This document shows, in pieces, positions 52,768 through 60,881 of a stretch of 64,000 nt of DNA. The stretch spans positions 1 through 64,000 of the forward strand of contig JAKAKI010000079.1 in the NCBI GenBank assembly GCA_021813505.1, in the 5' to 3' direction. Within the stretch, counting starts at the first letter, position 1. The number at the start of each line of letters is the position of its first letter. The notes beneath the pieces were generated by a model that did no database searches, was not told the DNA's origin, and worked only from the letters and a program-made list of their open reading frames with translations. The translations under genes were made by a program, and so were the position numbers. The DNA comes from a bacterium (GTDB taxonomy: Bacteria; Zixibacteria; MSB-5A5; WJJR01).

Positions 52768-53958
52768 ATGACCAGATACATCGGCAATCCCGAATTCCAG
52801 CACGGCGAAATCCCCGCGGTCGGCATTCTCCTGGCCAACATGGGCACCCCCGACGCACCGACAACCTCCGCGCTGCGCCGTTACCTTGGAGAATTCCTCT
52901 GGGACCCGCGCGTCGTCGAGCTTCCCCGCCCGCTGTGGTGGCTGATCCTCAATGGCATCATCCTCAACACCCGCCCGCGCCACTCAGCCGCGGCATACCA
53001 GAGAGTTTGGACGAAAGACGGATCGCCGCTTCTGATCTACACACGGCGCCAGGCCGCCGCGTTGGAATCCAGTCTGCGGTCCCGGATCGGAAACCCCTTG
53101 CATATCGCTGTCGGGATGCGTTACGGCAACCCTTCGATTCGTTCAGCGTTGGATGAACTGCGCTCCAAGGGCTGCCGCCGGCTCCTGGTTCTCCCGATGT
53201 ATCCCCAGTACGCCGGCCCCACGACCGCCTCAACCTTCGATGCCGTCTTCGAGGTTCTCGAAAGCTGGCGCTGGGTGCCGGAAGTACGCACGATCGCGAG
53301 TTATCACGACGCCCCGAATTACATCAACGCGCTCGCCAATTCAATCCGAGAAGTCTGGAACAACAAGCTGACGGATCCACGCGCTACCGACGAATCGCAC
53401 ATCGGTAGGCCGGACACTCCTGTCCGGCCTTCTTCCGAAGCTCCGCAGAAACTCCTCTTCTCATTTCACGGTATCCCCAAAGCGACGCTCCTCGCCGGCG
53501 ACCCGTATCACTGCCAGTGCCACAAGACAGCCAGGCTGGTGGCTGAGTCGCTCCAGTTGCCAGAGGATCGCTGGATGGTGGCATTCCAATCGCGCTTCGG
53601 TCGCGCCGAATGGCTGCAGCCGTACACCGACGTGACACTCCGCCAGTGGGGCAAAGACGGCGTCAAATCAGTCGACGTGGTCTGCCCCGGTTTCTCCTCC
53701 GACTGCCTGGAGACCATCGAGGAAATCGGTGTTGAGAACCGCGATAACTTCCTGCATAGTGGCGGCCAGCAATTCCGCTACATCCCCGCCCTCAACGACC
53801 GCCCCGACCACATCGACACCCTCACGAAACTCGCTGAGCGCCATCTCCAGGGCTGGACCGTTCCCAAATCCGAATGGAACGAATCCGCGGCAAAGCAGGC
53901 GTCCGACGCGTCTCGCCAACGCGCGGACCAGATGAAGCATCGGGTGTACGGCGGGTGA
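52768..53958 (+). CDS. hemH: Ferrochelatase with an in-frame repeat-derived insertion
   Basis: 396 residues. Inserts iron into protoporphyrin IX (or coproporphyrin III). Signatures: AVGILLANMGTPDAP, PMYPQYAGPTTASTFDAV, LLFSFHGIPKATLLAGDPYHCQC (catalytic His in FSFHG) and VDVVCPGFSSDCLETIEEI (catalytic Glu). ATG 52768 follows GGAGGAG. Between REVWNNK and QKLLFSFHG an extra stretch (DPRATDESHIGRPDTPVRPSSEAP, about 210-233) is encoded by GGCCGGACACTCCTGTCCGGCC, a palindrome of a repeat family found elsewhere in the window, without breaking the frame. It precedes the active-site strand and may form a surface loop. Confidence 0.94.
   Translation: MTRYIGNPEFQHGEIPAVGILLANMGTPDAPTTSALRRYLGEFLWDPRVVELPRPLWWLILNGIILNTRPRHSAAAYQRVWTKDGSPLLIYTRRQAAALESSLRSRIGNPLHIAVGMRYGNPSIRSALDELRSKGCRRLLVLPMYPQYAGPTTASTFDAVFEVLESWRWVPEVRTIASYHDAPNYINALANSIREVWNNKLTDPRATDESHIGRPDTPVRPSSEAPQKLLFSFHGIPKATLLAGDPYHCQCHKTARLVAESLQLPEDRWMVAFQSRFGRAEWLQPYTDVTLRQWGKDGVKSVDVVCPGFSSDCLETIEEIGVENRDNFLHSGGQQFRYIPALNDRPDHIDTLTKLAERHLQGWTVPKSEWNESAAKQASDASRQRADQMKHRVYGG
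53406..53432. repeat. GGCCGGAC palindrome inside hemH
   Basis: TAGGCCGGACACTCCTGTCCGGCCT: an 8-9 bp stem with a 7-base loop, same family as 38814-38842 and the half-copy at 52397. It encodes GRPDTPVRP in the hemH frame. Confidence 0.8.
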
Positions 53959-54032
53959 TTCACGCTTCGACCGCTTTGAAACTCACGTATAAGATTTCGC
54001 GAATCACCCGCCCCACGCTCTGAGGACTGCAT

Positions 54033-54815
54033 ATGCCTTTAGATAATCGAACCGCATCGAGCCAGAGCCTCAAGCTCTACCGCGAACTGGCGGACTGGTA
54101 TCCACTGCTGACGCCGGTGGCCGACTATGCCGAAGAGGCTGCTTTTTACCGGAGTTTGTTCGAGGCCCACTGTCGCCGGCCGCCTCGGACCCTGCTCGAC
54201 CTCGGCTCCGGCGGCGGCCACAATGCCGCCTACCTGAAGGCGACATTGGCCTGTACCCTCGTCGACTTGGAACCGGCCATGCTTGCGTTAAGCCGCCGCC
54301 TCAATCCGGAATGCGAGCACATTCAAGGCGACATGCGTTCGATCCGGCTTGGGCGCCTCTTTGATTGCGTTTTCTTGCACGACGCGGTCAGCTATATGAC
54401 CTCGCGCACCGATCTTGTCCGCGCCATCGCCACGGCCTTCGAGCACACCGCCCCTGGCGGAGTCGCGATGTTCCAGCCGGATTTCGTCTCGGAGACTTTC
54501 AAGTCCAGTACCGAGACCGGCGGCAGCGAGGATAATTGCCGCGCCCTGCGCTATATCGAATGGCGATGGATTCCCGACTCGAGAACCGACACTTATGTGA
54601 CCGACATGGCGTATCTACTGAGACACGAGAACGGCGTCGTCGAGGTGCACCACGACCGCCACTATATGGGGCTGTTCCCGAGAGCAGTCTGGCTGGAGTT
54701 GATCGCAGCCGCCGGCTTCGAGCCGCTCGCAGTTCCCTTCAAACACAGTTCGCTCAGTAACACCGGACACGAGATCTTCCTCGGTCTGCGGCCTGCCACC
54801 AATGCGAACAAGTGA
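54033..54815 (+). CDS. Class I SAM-dependent methyltransferase
   Basis: 260 residues. SAM-binding motif I TLLDLGSGGGHNAAYL near residue 53-68, acidic motif II TLVDLEPAML, and FDCVFLHDAVSYMTSRTDLV as motif IV. The C-terminal half (GVAMFQPDFVSETF, ENGVVEVHHDRHYMGLFPRAVWLELIAAAGF) is typical of the Methyltransf_25/11 group acting on small molecules or lipids. The target is unknown. It is 74 bp after hemH on the same strand. Confidence 0.85.
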   Translation: MPLDNRTASSQSLKLYRELADWYPLLTPVADYAEEAAFYRSLFEAHCRRPPRTLLDLGSGGGHNAAYLKATLACTLVDLEPAMLALSRRLNPECEHIQGDMRSIRLGRLFDCVFLHDAVSYMTSRTDLVRAIATAFEHTAPGGVAMFQPDFVSETFKSSTETGGSEDNCRALRYIEWRWIPDSRTDTYVTDMAYLLRHENGVVEVHHDRHYMGLFPRAVWLELIAAAGFEPLAVPFKHSSLSNTGHEIFLGLRPATNANK

Positions 54816-55280
54816 CGTGAGCAGCCGGCCGCGTGCCGGGTGCGCGATGCGAACACCTCTCTGCACGCGAGCCAGCGCCGGCCGCGTGGCCGCGATCTCC
54901 GGGGTCTGTTGAAAAACCAGTTTCCCAGCAAGGTGCCACGGACAAGCAGATTCTCCGGCTCTTTGGAGAATCTGCTTGTCCGTGTCTTTTTCCCAAGAAT
55001 AGAAGAAAGCCACGGACAAGGAAGACCGAGCAGAAGAGCCGCTCGGTCTTCCTTGTCCGTGGCACCGGAATAAACAGGTCTTCGACTTGATCGATGCTTG
55101 TTTTTCAACAATCCCCTCCGATCTCGGGAGGCGGGCCGACTTTGCCCGTTCGGAAAACACGTGATACCCGACCCATACACAACCCCCAGACGTGATTGTC
55201 TTCCCGTTGTGAATAGGCGGGAGTCGGAGTAGATTAATGTGGCATCGAGCGGACAGCTGTCCGTGGCAGGGAGGTGGACC
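54816..55280. repeat. Intergenic region with a complete MITE-like element
   Basis: 465 bp without a gene. 54881-54900 and 55117-55134 are the two halves of a GTGGCCGCGATCTCCGATCTCGGG palindromic repeat (intact relative at 57461). Element 54901-55116 interrupts it. 55135-55280 holds only the ribosome-binding region of the lipoprotein gene. The minus-strand ORFs of 181 and 247 aa come from the element. Confidence 0.8.
54901..55116. mobile_element. MITE-like element, core type A, copy 4, complete, with 3-bp target duplication
   Basis: 216 bp with inverted ends GGGGTCTGTTGAAAAAC / GTTTTTCAACAATCCCC and flanked by TCC on both sides (54898-54900 and 55117-55119). Inside: GGTGCCACGGACAAGCAG, the AGATTCTCC hairpin, GTGTCTTTTTC, then CACGGACAAGGAAGACCGAGC / GCTCGGTCTTCCTTGTCCGTGGCACC. 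No ORF of its own. The same core is found at 11213, 31232 and 38881. Confidence 0.85.
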
Positions 55281-55673
55281 TTGACTCGCAGTCTGTGGTT
55301 AGTGCCAATAATTCTATTGTTGCTTGTCGGATGCGTTTCCACGCAGTCATCATTGCTTGATCCTAAGTATGAGCCGGTTGAGCCGGAGCATGTCCGCGTC
55401 TTCACTACAGAGAGTGAACTCGAGGATTTGGATTATGTCCGAATAGCCTGCATTGAAGCGACCGGATCGACTGGCTGGACATCTCAGACAGGCATGATTG
55501 AAGCCATGCGAAAGAAAGCTGGCCAACTCGGTGGGAACGGCGTCCTGCTCCCGCAGATCATGGAGCCCAGCGCCGGAGCAAAAATCGCGGGTGCGATCTT
55601 CGGAACAGGCAGCGAACGCAAAGGGAATGCAATTGCCGTCCGCGTATTTGGCAAGAAGCAGCCGAAACAGTAA
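55281..55673 (+). CDS. Small lipoprotein of unknown function
   Basis: 130 residues with lipobox LLVGC at about 14-18. The mature part (DYVRIACIEATGSTGWTSQTGMIEAMRKKAGQLGGNGVLLPQI ... GSERKGNAIAVRVFG) has a beta-alpha-beta pattern found in small outer-membrane lipoproteins of the DUF4156/RcsF-like kind, but I cannot assign a family firmly. TTG 55281 is chosen, because GGGAGGTGG lies 5 nt upstream and it gives a standard signal; the track start at 55239 adds 14 residues. Confidence 0.7.
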   Translation: MTRSLWLVPIILLLLVGCVSTQSSLLDPKYEPVEPEHVRVFTTESELEDLDYVRIACIEATGSTGWTSQTGMIEAMRKKAGQLGGNGVLLPQIMEPSAGAKIAGAIFGTGSERKGNAIAVRVFGKKQPKQ

Positions 55674-55765
55674 TCCGCGGGATGCGGTAGAGAGCTGCCT
55701 TAAACGCGCTACTGCGGTATCCGCTCGCCAGACCGCAGTTCAAGATCCGGCCCTCACCCCTAATA

Positions 55766-56734
55766 CTATAGCTCCCGAAACTCGCACTTGAGCACAACGT
55801 CCTTGTACGGCTGTCCATCGACCAGCACGAACGGATGAATGAAGTAATTCACGGTCGTTGAATCGGCATCACCGTTCAGACGTATATCCCGCCCTGTGGT
55901 GAACGCCACCCGGTCGGGACCCAGCGCGCCAAAGAAGTAATCCGCCTTCTCCGGATGCTTGATCGCCTCCGACGCATCCACCGGGATCCACCCTTCGCCG
56001 TCGAGGTAGAGATCCACCCAGCAGTGATACCCGTTGATCCCGCCGGTCTTGAGCGTATCCGGAACAGGGAAGCCCATCGTGAACCGCGACGGAATTCCCA
56101 GCGACCGCGCCATCCCGATCAACAGTGAATGGATGTCGGTGCAGTTTCCCCGCCGCTCGTTGCACGCAAAGATGGCATCACCCCGCCCCCACCCGGTCGC
56201 GCTCTTGTCGTACTTCATCGTCGCTACGACGTGATCGTACAGTGCGCGTGCCCGCGTCCGATTTCCCTGGAGATGCCCGGCGACGGTGTCAGCCTCTCTG
56301 GCAATCGCCCCATCGATCGGCACCAGAGAATCCGGCTGCAAATACCGTTTCCGCAGAGCGTCGGTCTCAGCCAGCGTCGCGCGAAGCGGCCCCGATTCGT
56401 TGCGGCGAACACGAAACGTCAGACTGACGGGAAGACTGTCCGGCAGCGAGGGGGTGACATCCAGATAATAGGCCCGATTCCCGTACAGCGGGTCCGTGAT
56501 CTGTTTATACTGGTAGGGGCTGAGGACTTTCATTTGTGACACCGACTGCCGGTCATCATCCTGCGGGGCGGGAATCCAAAGCTCGAGACGCTTCGCCGCT
56601 TTGGGAATATGCTGGACATTGACCCGGTAGGTGAACTCATAGGTCTTGAATGCCGGGCGCTCCGCCCCACCGGCAGACCAGAATAAGGTAGATCCGATCA
56701 CAGCGAGCATTGCCTGTTGTAGAAATCGTCTCAT
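55766..56734 (-). CDS. Exported transglutaminase-like protein
   Basis: 322 residues. A signal peptide (LQQAMLAVIGSTLFWSAGGA) precedes a beta-rich N-terminal domain (YEFTYRVNVQHIPKAAKRLELWIPAPQ) and a papain-like transglutaminase core. The catalytic triad is complete: Cys in ERRGNCTDIHSLLIGMARSLGIPSRF, His in NGYHCWVDLYL and Asp in WIPVDASEA. Such bacterial enzymes act as peptidases or cross-linkers in the periplasm; the substrate is not known. ATG 56734. The next gene on the same strand starts upstream at 57294. Confidence 0.92.
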   Translation of the reverse strand: MRRFLQQAMLAVIGSTLFWSAGGAERPAFKTYEFTYRVNVQHIPKAAKRLELWIPAPQDDDRQSVSQMKVLSPYQYKQITDPLYGNRAYYLDVTPSLPDSLPVSLTFRVRRNESGPLRATLAETDALRKRYLQPDSLVPIDGAIAREADTVAGHLQGNRTRARALYDHVVATMKYDKSATGWGRGDAIFACNERRGNCTDIHSLLIGMARSLGIPSRFTMGFPVPDTLKTGGINGYHCWVDLYLDGEGWIPVDASEAIKHPEKADYFFGALGPDRVAFTTGRDIRLNGDADSTTVNYFIHPFVLVDGQPYKDVVLKCEFREL

Positions 56735-56817
56735 TCGATGGCTCCCGACCGCCCGGCCGCGTCTGCCGGTTCCTGACGCGACGCTGGAGTGCGTTTGCGA
56801 CTCCGCCGTCTGTGCGT

Positions 56818-57294
56818 CTACTTCCCTGTCACCGGCTGCTTCTTCCAGATTCCGTCCTCTTCCTTCCAGTTGTAGCGCGGATTGCCGTTGACCTTGTGAA
56901 CGGCGACCTCAGTTGTCTCCAGATGCCGGCCATTGGACTTCATAAAGATATCGAGATCGTAGACGGTCGTATCCGTGCTGTTGAAATCGGCACAGGCGAA
57001 ATACACGCCGCCGCCCAGAGACGCCAGCTTGTCTTCATGCACCTTTGACAGCTTGAGCTGCAAGACCTTCTTGCTCTCGGAATCAAAAACCAGAAAGTAC
57101 CCGCCTTTGAGCTTCGCGTCCTTGGCAACATAATCTTGAATCGCCTGAGACAGCGCGGCCATCGTAATCGCAGGCGTTTCCATTTTTGCCTTCGTCGGAT
57201 GCTCGGGATGCTCCTGTGCGCGCGCTCCCGTCCCCAAAGCCAGACTCAGACCAATGGCGGCCAACGTGATGCGAAGTGACAATCTCTCCCTCAT
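56818..57294 (-). CDS. Exported protein of unknown function
   Basis: 158 residues with signal peptide (ITLAAIGLSLALGTGARAQ). The mature part has a His/Glu-rich start (EHPEHPTKAKMETP) and a compact domain (GGYFLVFDSESKKVLQLKLSKVHEDKLASLGGGVYFACADFNSTDTTVYDLDIFMKSNG). I recognise the general periplasmic style but no named family. AGGAAGG lies before ATG 57294. It precedes the transglutaminase gene by 83 bp and may be co-transcribed. Confidence 0.75.
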   Translation of the reverse strand: MRERLSLRITLAAIGLSLALGTGARAQEHPEHPTKAKMETPAITMAALSQAIQDYVAKDAKLKGGYFLVFDSESKKVLQLKLSKVHEDKLASLGGGVYFACADFNSTDTTVYDLDIFMKSNGRHLETTEVAVHKVNGNPRYNWKEEDGIWKKQPVTGK

Positions 57295-57742
57295 GGCAAT
57301 CTTCCTTCCTGAAGATGGTTAAAGAACTCTTCCTGCTCCTTCTGAACGGGAATTTCAGAATCACTGCTGCCCGTCGCCGGGCACGATATTCCAAACCAAT
57401 TTAGTCCGCATTTGTTCCCGGCCCATTCACTGCCGGCGCCGGGCCAGCGCCCCGCGCGTGGCCGCGATCTCTGATCGCGGGAGGCCGGAGGCCGACATCC
57501 AGCCGTGCCCGAACATCCGCTCTCGCCAAACCGCGAGACCACAATCGCCCTTCGGCCGACCGCGATCAGAGATCGCGGCCACTCCCGCCTATAAGCGGAG
57601 AAGATACAAGTTGATTCGGTGTGTGGTAGGTAGGGCACAATCAGGCGGCACTTGTACAATTCAGGATTGATGCGAGGAAAACAAGATCACGAACAGGGTG
57701 TGTGGATAACGCGCGCATTAAGGTCCTTATGCGGCGCGGTTG
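57295..57742. repeat. Intergenic region with a long inverted repeat
   Basis: 448 bp, no gene supported. 57461-57482 GTGGCCGCGATCTCTGATCGCGG and 57566-57590 CCGCGATCAGAGATCGCGGCCACT are inverse complements separated by about 80 bp, so a large hairpin could form; each arm is itself palindromic. The rest has no recognisable signal. Confidence 0.65.
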
Positions 57743-58288
57743 TCACTCGCGCCTCTCTTGATCTTCAAGTTTGCCTGCGTTCTTATCGCCTCCTTCAAAC
57801 ACCAGGCAAGCGCCCGCGAGAAAGCCACAGACTGTTGCAATCACACCATTCATGTTGAGAAGTCTCTCCACGACGCCCCTCTTGATAGGATCCGCGATCT
57901 CTTTCGACTTCACTCGTGCCTCTTGCTTTAATTCAGTGAATCTGGCTCCAAGGGGTTGGCCAAGGCGGTCAACATCAGCATCTCCGACTTCCTTTTCCAG
58001 TTCGTGTGCGCACTGATTCCTGAGTTTGTTCAAGTTCTTAAGAACTGTGATGATCTGATCCGGAATCTCATTAAGAGCGTCAACTACGGCCAGCTTTTGG
58101 GCAAAGGACAAATGCCCAGTCTCGATGAGCCGGTCTCCTCGTGAAAGCCGCAAGGAGATGATTCGCTCCAAACGACCCTCTGCGTAGAGGTGCCCTTTGA
58201 GAAGCAACAATGTCAAGTCCGTGCCGGGCCTAAGAACTGCCTCCATCTTCGCTATGCTGGATTCGATCGTCGCCTCATCAAGCTTCAC
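57743..58288 (-). CDS. HEPN-like protein with C-terminal membrane helix
   Basis: 181 residues. A helical domain carries NKLRNQCAHEL, the R-x4-H motif of HEPN nucleases at R90/H95, at the end of a long alpha-helix. A hydrophobic helix near the C-terminus (GVIATVCGFLAGACLVF) suggests membrane anchoring. HEPN proteins act as RNases in toxin-antitoxin and defence systems or as RNA/nucleotide-binding modules. The gene is lower in GC than its surroundings. GTG 58288 with AGGAAGGA upstream is chosen over the 36-codon longer track form. No partner gene is adjacent, since nuoD lies 202 bp upstream on the same strand. Confidence 0.6.
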   Translation of the reverse strand: MKLDEATIESSIAKMEAVLRPGTDLTLLLLKGHLYAEGRLERIISLRLSRGDRLIETGHLSFAQKLAVVDALNEIPDQIITVLKNLNKLRNQCAHELEKEVGDADVDRLGQPLGARFTELKQEARVKSKEIADPIKRGVVERLLNMNGVIATVCGFLAGACLVFEGGDKNAGKLEDQERRE

Positions 58289-58490
58289 TCGAATATCCTT
58301 CCTGACAGTCGAGCTATTCTCGCTGCAAGGGGGGGCAGCGTAAGATGCTCGTTGGATGTTGCCCAGAGTCAATCTCCGTGGGTCGGCATTGTGTCCCACT
58401 GATGAAGAAACTGGACTACTGGGCCCCCTCCGTCAAGGGGAACTTTGTCATCCAATCTCAGCGGTGAATCAAACGAGTGGTTGATCGTCG

Positions 58491-59714
58491 CTACCGGTCA
58501 ACCTCGCCCAGCACGATATCATACGACGCCACCGTCGCCACGACGTCGGCGATCAGCATCGGCTTCTTCGCATGCTGGACAACCGCATTGAGCGATGAGA
58601 TTGCGGTAAAACACGGAGAACGCGCCTTGCAGCGCAGAGGAACATCAGAACCATCGGAAATGACGTAGTACCCAAGTTCACCGCGCGGTGATTCGGTACG
58701 GGCGTAGACATCGCCTTTCGGTGGACGCGCCTTGCGGGGGATCGTCTCGTGAACATCCCCCTCTGGCAGCCCCTCGAGTGCCTGCCGGCAGATCTTCACC
58801 GATTCGGCCATCTCTTCAATCCGCACCCAGTATCGATCCCAGCACGATCCGATCGGCCCGAAGCGGCCTTTGCCCAACGCCACGTTCCATTTGAAACGGT
58901 CGTAGATCGAATACGGATCATCACGGCGCAAATCCCAATCGACGCCCGAGCCGCGCAGATTCGGACCGGTCACTCCATACGAGATCGCGACCTCCGGCGG
59001 CAGAATGCCGACATTCGCGGTTCGCGTAATGAAGATGTGGTTGTAACTCAGAAGGTCATTGAAATCATTGATCTTCGGCTCGAAGTAGTCGAGGAACTCG
59101 CGCGTCTTCGCGACCCAGCCCTCGGGCAAGTCGCGCGCCAGACCGCCAACCCAAATGTAGTTGTAAAGCAGCCGGGCGCCGGTCAGCCACTCGAACAAAT
59201 CGAGAATCATCTCCCGGTCACGAAACGCCCAGAGAAACGGCGTGAACGCACCCATATCAAGGCCGTACGTTCCAAACGCCACAAGGTGGCTGGCAATCCG
59301 CTGCAGTTCGCAGATGATCACGCGGATGTACTCGACGCGCTCGGGAACCTTGATCCCCATCAGCCGTTCGACCGCCACCGCGAAACTCATGTTCTGGCTG
59401 AGTCCTGCCAGATAGTCCATCCGGTCGGTGTACGGCACAATCCCGGCGTACGGAAGATTCTCCGCGTGCTTCTCAAAACAGCGATGCAGGTACCCGATGT
59501 GCGGACGGATGCTCAGCACCACCTCGCCGTCCATGGTCAATTCCAGCCGCAACACGCCGTGCGTCGACGGATGCTGCGGGCCCATGTTGACCTTGTAGGT
59601 TTCGGTGAGATACGCACCCGAGTATTTCTCGGGCGGGGCGGGGATATTGATCAGAAGATCGTCGTCCTCGATCTCGTACCGTGGCGGAGCCTGTAGGGCA
59701 AAGACATCGGGCAT
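58491..59714 (-). CDS. nuoD: NADH-quinone oxidoreductase subunit D
   Basis: 407-residue 49-kDa subunit of complex I, at the quinone site on the cytoplasmic arm. NMGPQHPSTHGVLRL, RPHIGYLHRCFEK and GLDMGAFTPFLWAFRDREMI are family signatures; PSTHG and the later VVATVASYDIVLGEVDR end are intact. The Ni-binding cysteines of hydrogenases are absent, as expected. ATG 59714. It is the last nuo gene here and lies 29 bp after a lipoprotein gene inserted in the operon. Confidence 0.96.
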   Translation of the reverse strand: MPDVFALQAPPRYEIEDDDLLINIPAPPEKYSGAYLTETYKVNMGPQHPSTHGVLRLELTMDGEVVLSIRPHIGYLHRCFEKHAENLPYAGIVPYTDRMDYLAGLSQNMSFAVAVERLMGIKVPERVEYIRVIICELQRIASHLVAFGTYGLDMGAFTPFLWAFRDREMILDLFEWLTGARLLYNYIWVGGLARDLPEGWVAKTREFLDYFEPKINDFNDLLSYNHIFITRTANVGILPPEVAISYGVTGPNLRGSGVDWDLRRDDPYSIYDRFKWNVALGKGRFGPIGSCWDRYWVRIEEMAESVKICRQALEGLPEGDVHETIPRKARPPKGDVYARTESPRGELGYYVISDGSDVPLRCKARSPCFTAISSLNAVVQHAKKPMLIADVVATVASYDIVLGEVDR

Positions 59715-59743
59715 TGTTCAGTCCTGTTTGAGAAGCGTCATCA

Positions 59744-60310
59744 TCAACTGGGAACAGCCGGAGCCGGCGGCATCGGCTGGAAATGGCGCCGTGCATCGAG
59801 CTTGAACTGCCGGCGGTCACGCAACCGCTGGTCGCCGATTACATACACGTAAACCCAATTCACTTTCTTCGTCGCCTCGATCTGCGGAACGGGCCACCCC
59901 TTGGATCCCAGCGAATACTGTCCACTGGCCATGTTCTCGAAATCATAGACAATCAGCCCCAGTCCGGTCGAGTCGGCGACAATCACGCGCAGATTCATGG
60001 GGCGATTCAACCGGATGTACATAAACTCTTCATAGTCCGCCGCTGGCGTCTTCATTCCCTCGCGATCCGATTTGGACTCAATCACGATTGCCGTGTCGAC
60101 ATTAAACGGCCGCAGTGTCGAGTAATTGGGCGCCAGCCGTGCAAAATCCGCATCACTGCGGTACAGATATCCGTAATTGTGGTCGAACAACTCCGCGGAC
60201 GCCTGGTCCGCTGTCCTGTGCCCGCTGCCGCCGCCGGAACACCCGGCAACAGCCAGCAATCCCGCCAGCAGGACCGCTGAAAAAAGACACCACTTCGAGG
60301 TTGTGTTCAT
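59744..60310 (-). CDS. Lipoprotein encoded inside the nuo operon
   Basis: 188 residues with signal and lipobox LLAVAGC. The mature part (ELFDHNYGYLYRSDADFARLAP, VDTAIVIESKSDREG, NRPMNLRVIVADSTGLGLIVYDFENM, KKVNWVYVYVIGDQRLRDRRQF) has no recognised family. ATG 60310 is preferred to TTG 60328. It lies 36 bp after the second nuoI and 29 bp before nuoD, so it is co-transcribed. An outer- or inner-membrane lipoprotein has no known role in complex I. Confidence 0.72.
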   Translation of the reverse strand: MNTTSKWCLFSAVLLAGLLAVAGCSGGGSGHRTADQASAELFDHNYGYLYRSDADFARLAPNYSTLRPFNVDTAIVIESKSDREGMKTPAADYEEFMYIRLNRPMNLRVIVADSTGLGLIVYDFENMASGQYSLGSKGWPVPQIEATKKVNWVYVYVIGDQRLRDRRQFKLDARRHFQPMPPAPAVPS

Positions 60311-60346
60311 TGCCGAATTTGCTCCCAATCTCCGCAGGTGGAAAGT

Positions 60347-60853
60347 CTAAGCATGTATCCCGATTGTGGTCGTTTTCCCCCCGACAGACTCCCGGACCCG
60401 CGCCGCGTCCGCTTCCGGATAAGTCGCATAGTGATGAATCAAATTGTCCCGGTTGTACACCGAGTTTTCGTAGTCCGGCGTCATCTTGAGGCACTCGGTC
60501 GGACAGGGATCGACACACAAGGCGCAGAAACAGCACTTGGCGAAATCAATGTCGAATCGCAACACGTGCAGTTTCTTCTTCTGGCCGTTGGATGTCTCGC
60601 CCAGATCCTCTTCTTTGCCGGCCTTCGCGGTTTCAATCGCGATACAGTCGACCGGGCACGCCCGCGCACATTGCAGACAGCCGATGCAGTCCTCGATGAT
60701 GTTGAACAGCCTTCCCTTGGCCCCCTTCGGCAGATCCCACGTCTCGTCGGGATACTGCATCGTGTTGGGCTTCTTGAAAAGATGTTCAAAGGTCACCCGC
60801 AGTCCCACGAGCAGGGACCAGAATCCGGTGACTTGCCGTCCGACGTTTCCCAT
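60347..60853 (-). CDS. Second NuoI-like 2x[4Fe-4S] protein
   Basis: 168 residues. Two ferredoxin motifs: CIGCLQCARACPVDCI and CCFCALCVDPCPTECL. The surrounding KGAKGRLFNIIEDCIGC and MTPDYENSVYNRDNLIHHYA match NuoI/NdhI-type subunits. This is the second such gene in the operon. The other, at 62111, carries the more canonical motif order. ATG 60853. It follows nuoC by 28 bp. It may replace or supplement NuoI in an alternative complex. Confidence 0.85.
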   Translation of the reverse strand: MGNVGRQVTGFWSLLVGLRVTFEHLFKKPNTMQYPDETWDLPKGAKGRLFNIIEDCIGCLQCARACPVDCIAIETAKAGKEEDLGETSNGQKKKLHVLRFDIDFAKCCFCALCVDPCPTECLKMTPDYENSVYNRDNLIHHYATYPEADAARVRESVGGKTTTIGIHA

Positions 60854-60881
60854 TGCCTGCCTTTCAAACTCGAAATCGAAC

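Noticed and set aside
54615-55405. 181- and 247-residue minus-strand ORFs
   Set aside because: They are translations of the type A MITE hairpins and antisense methyltransferase sequence.
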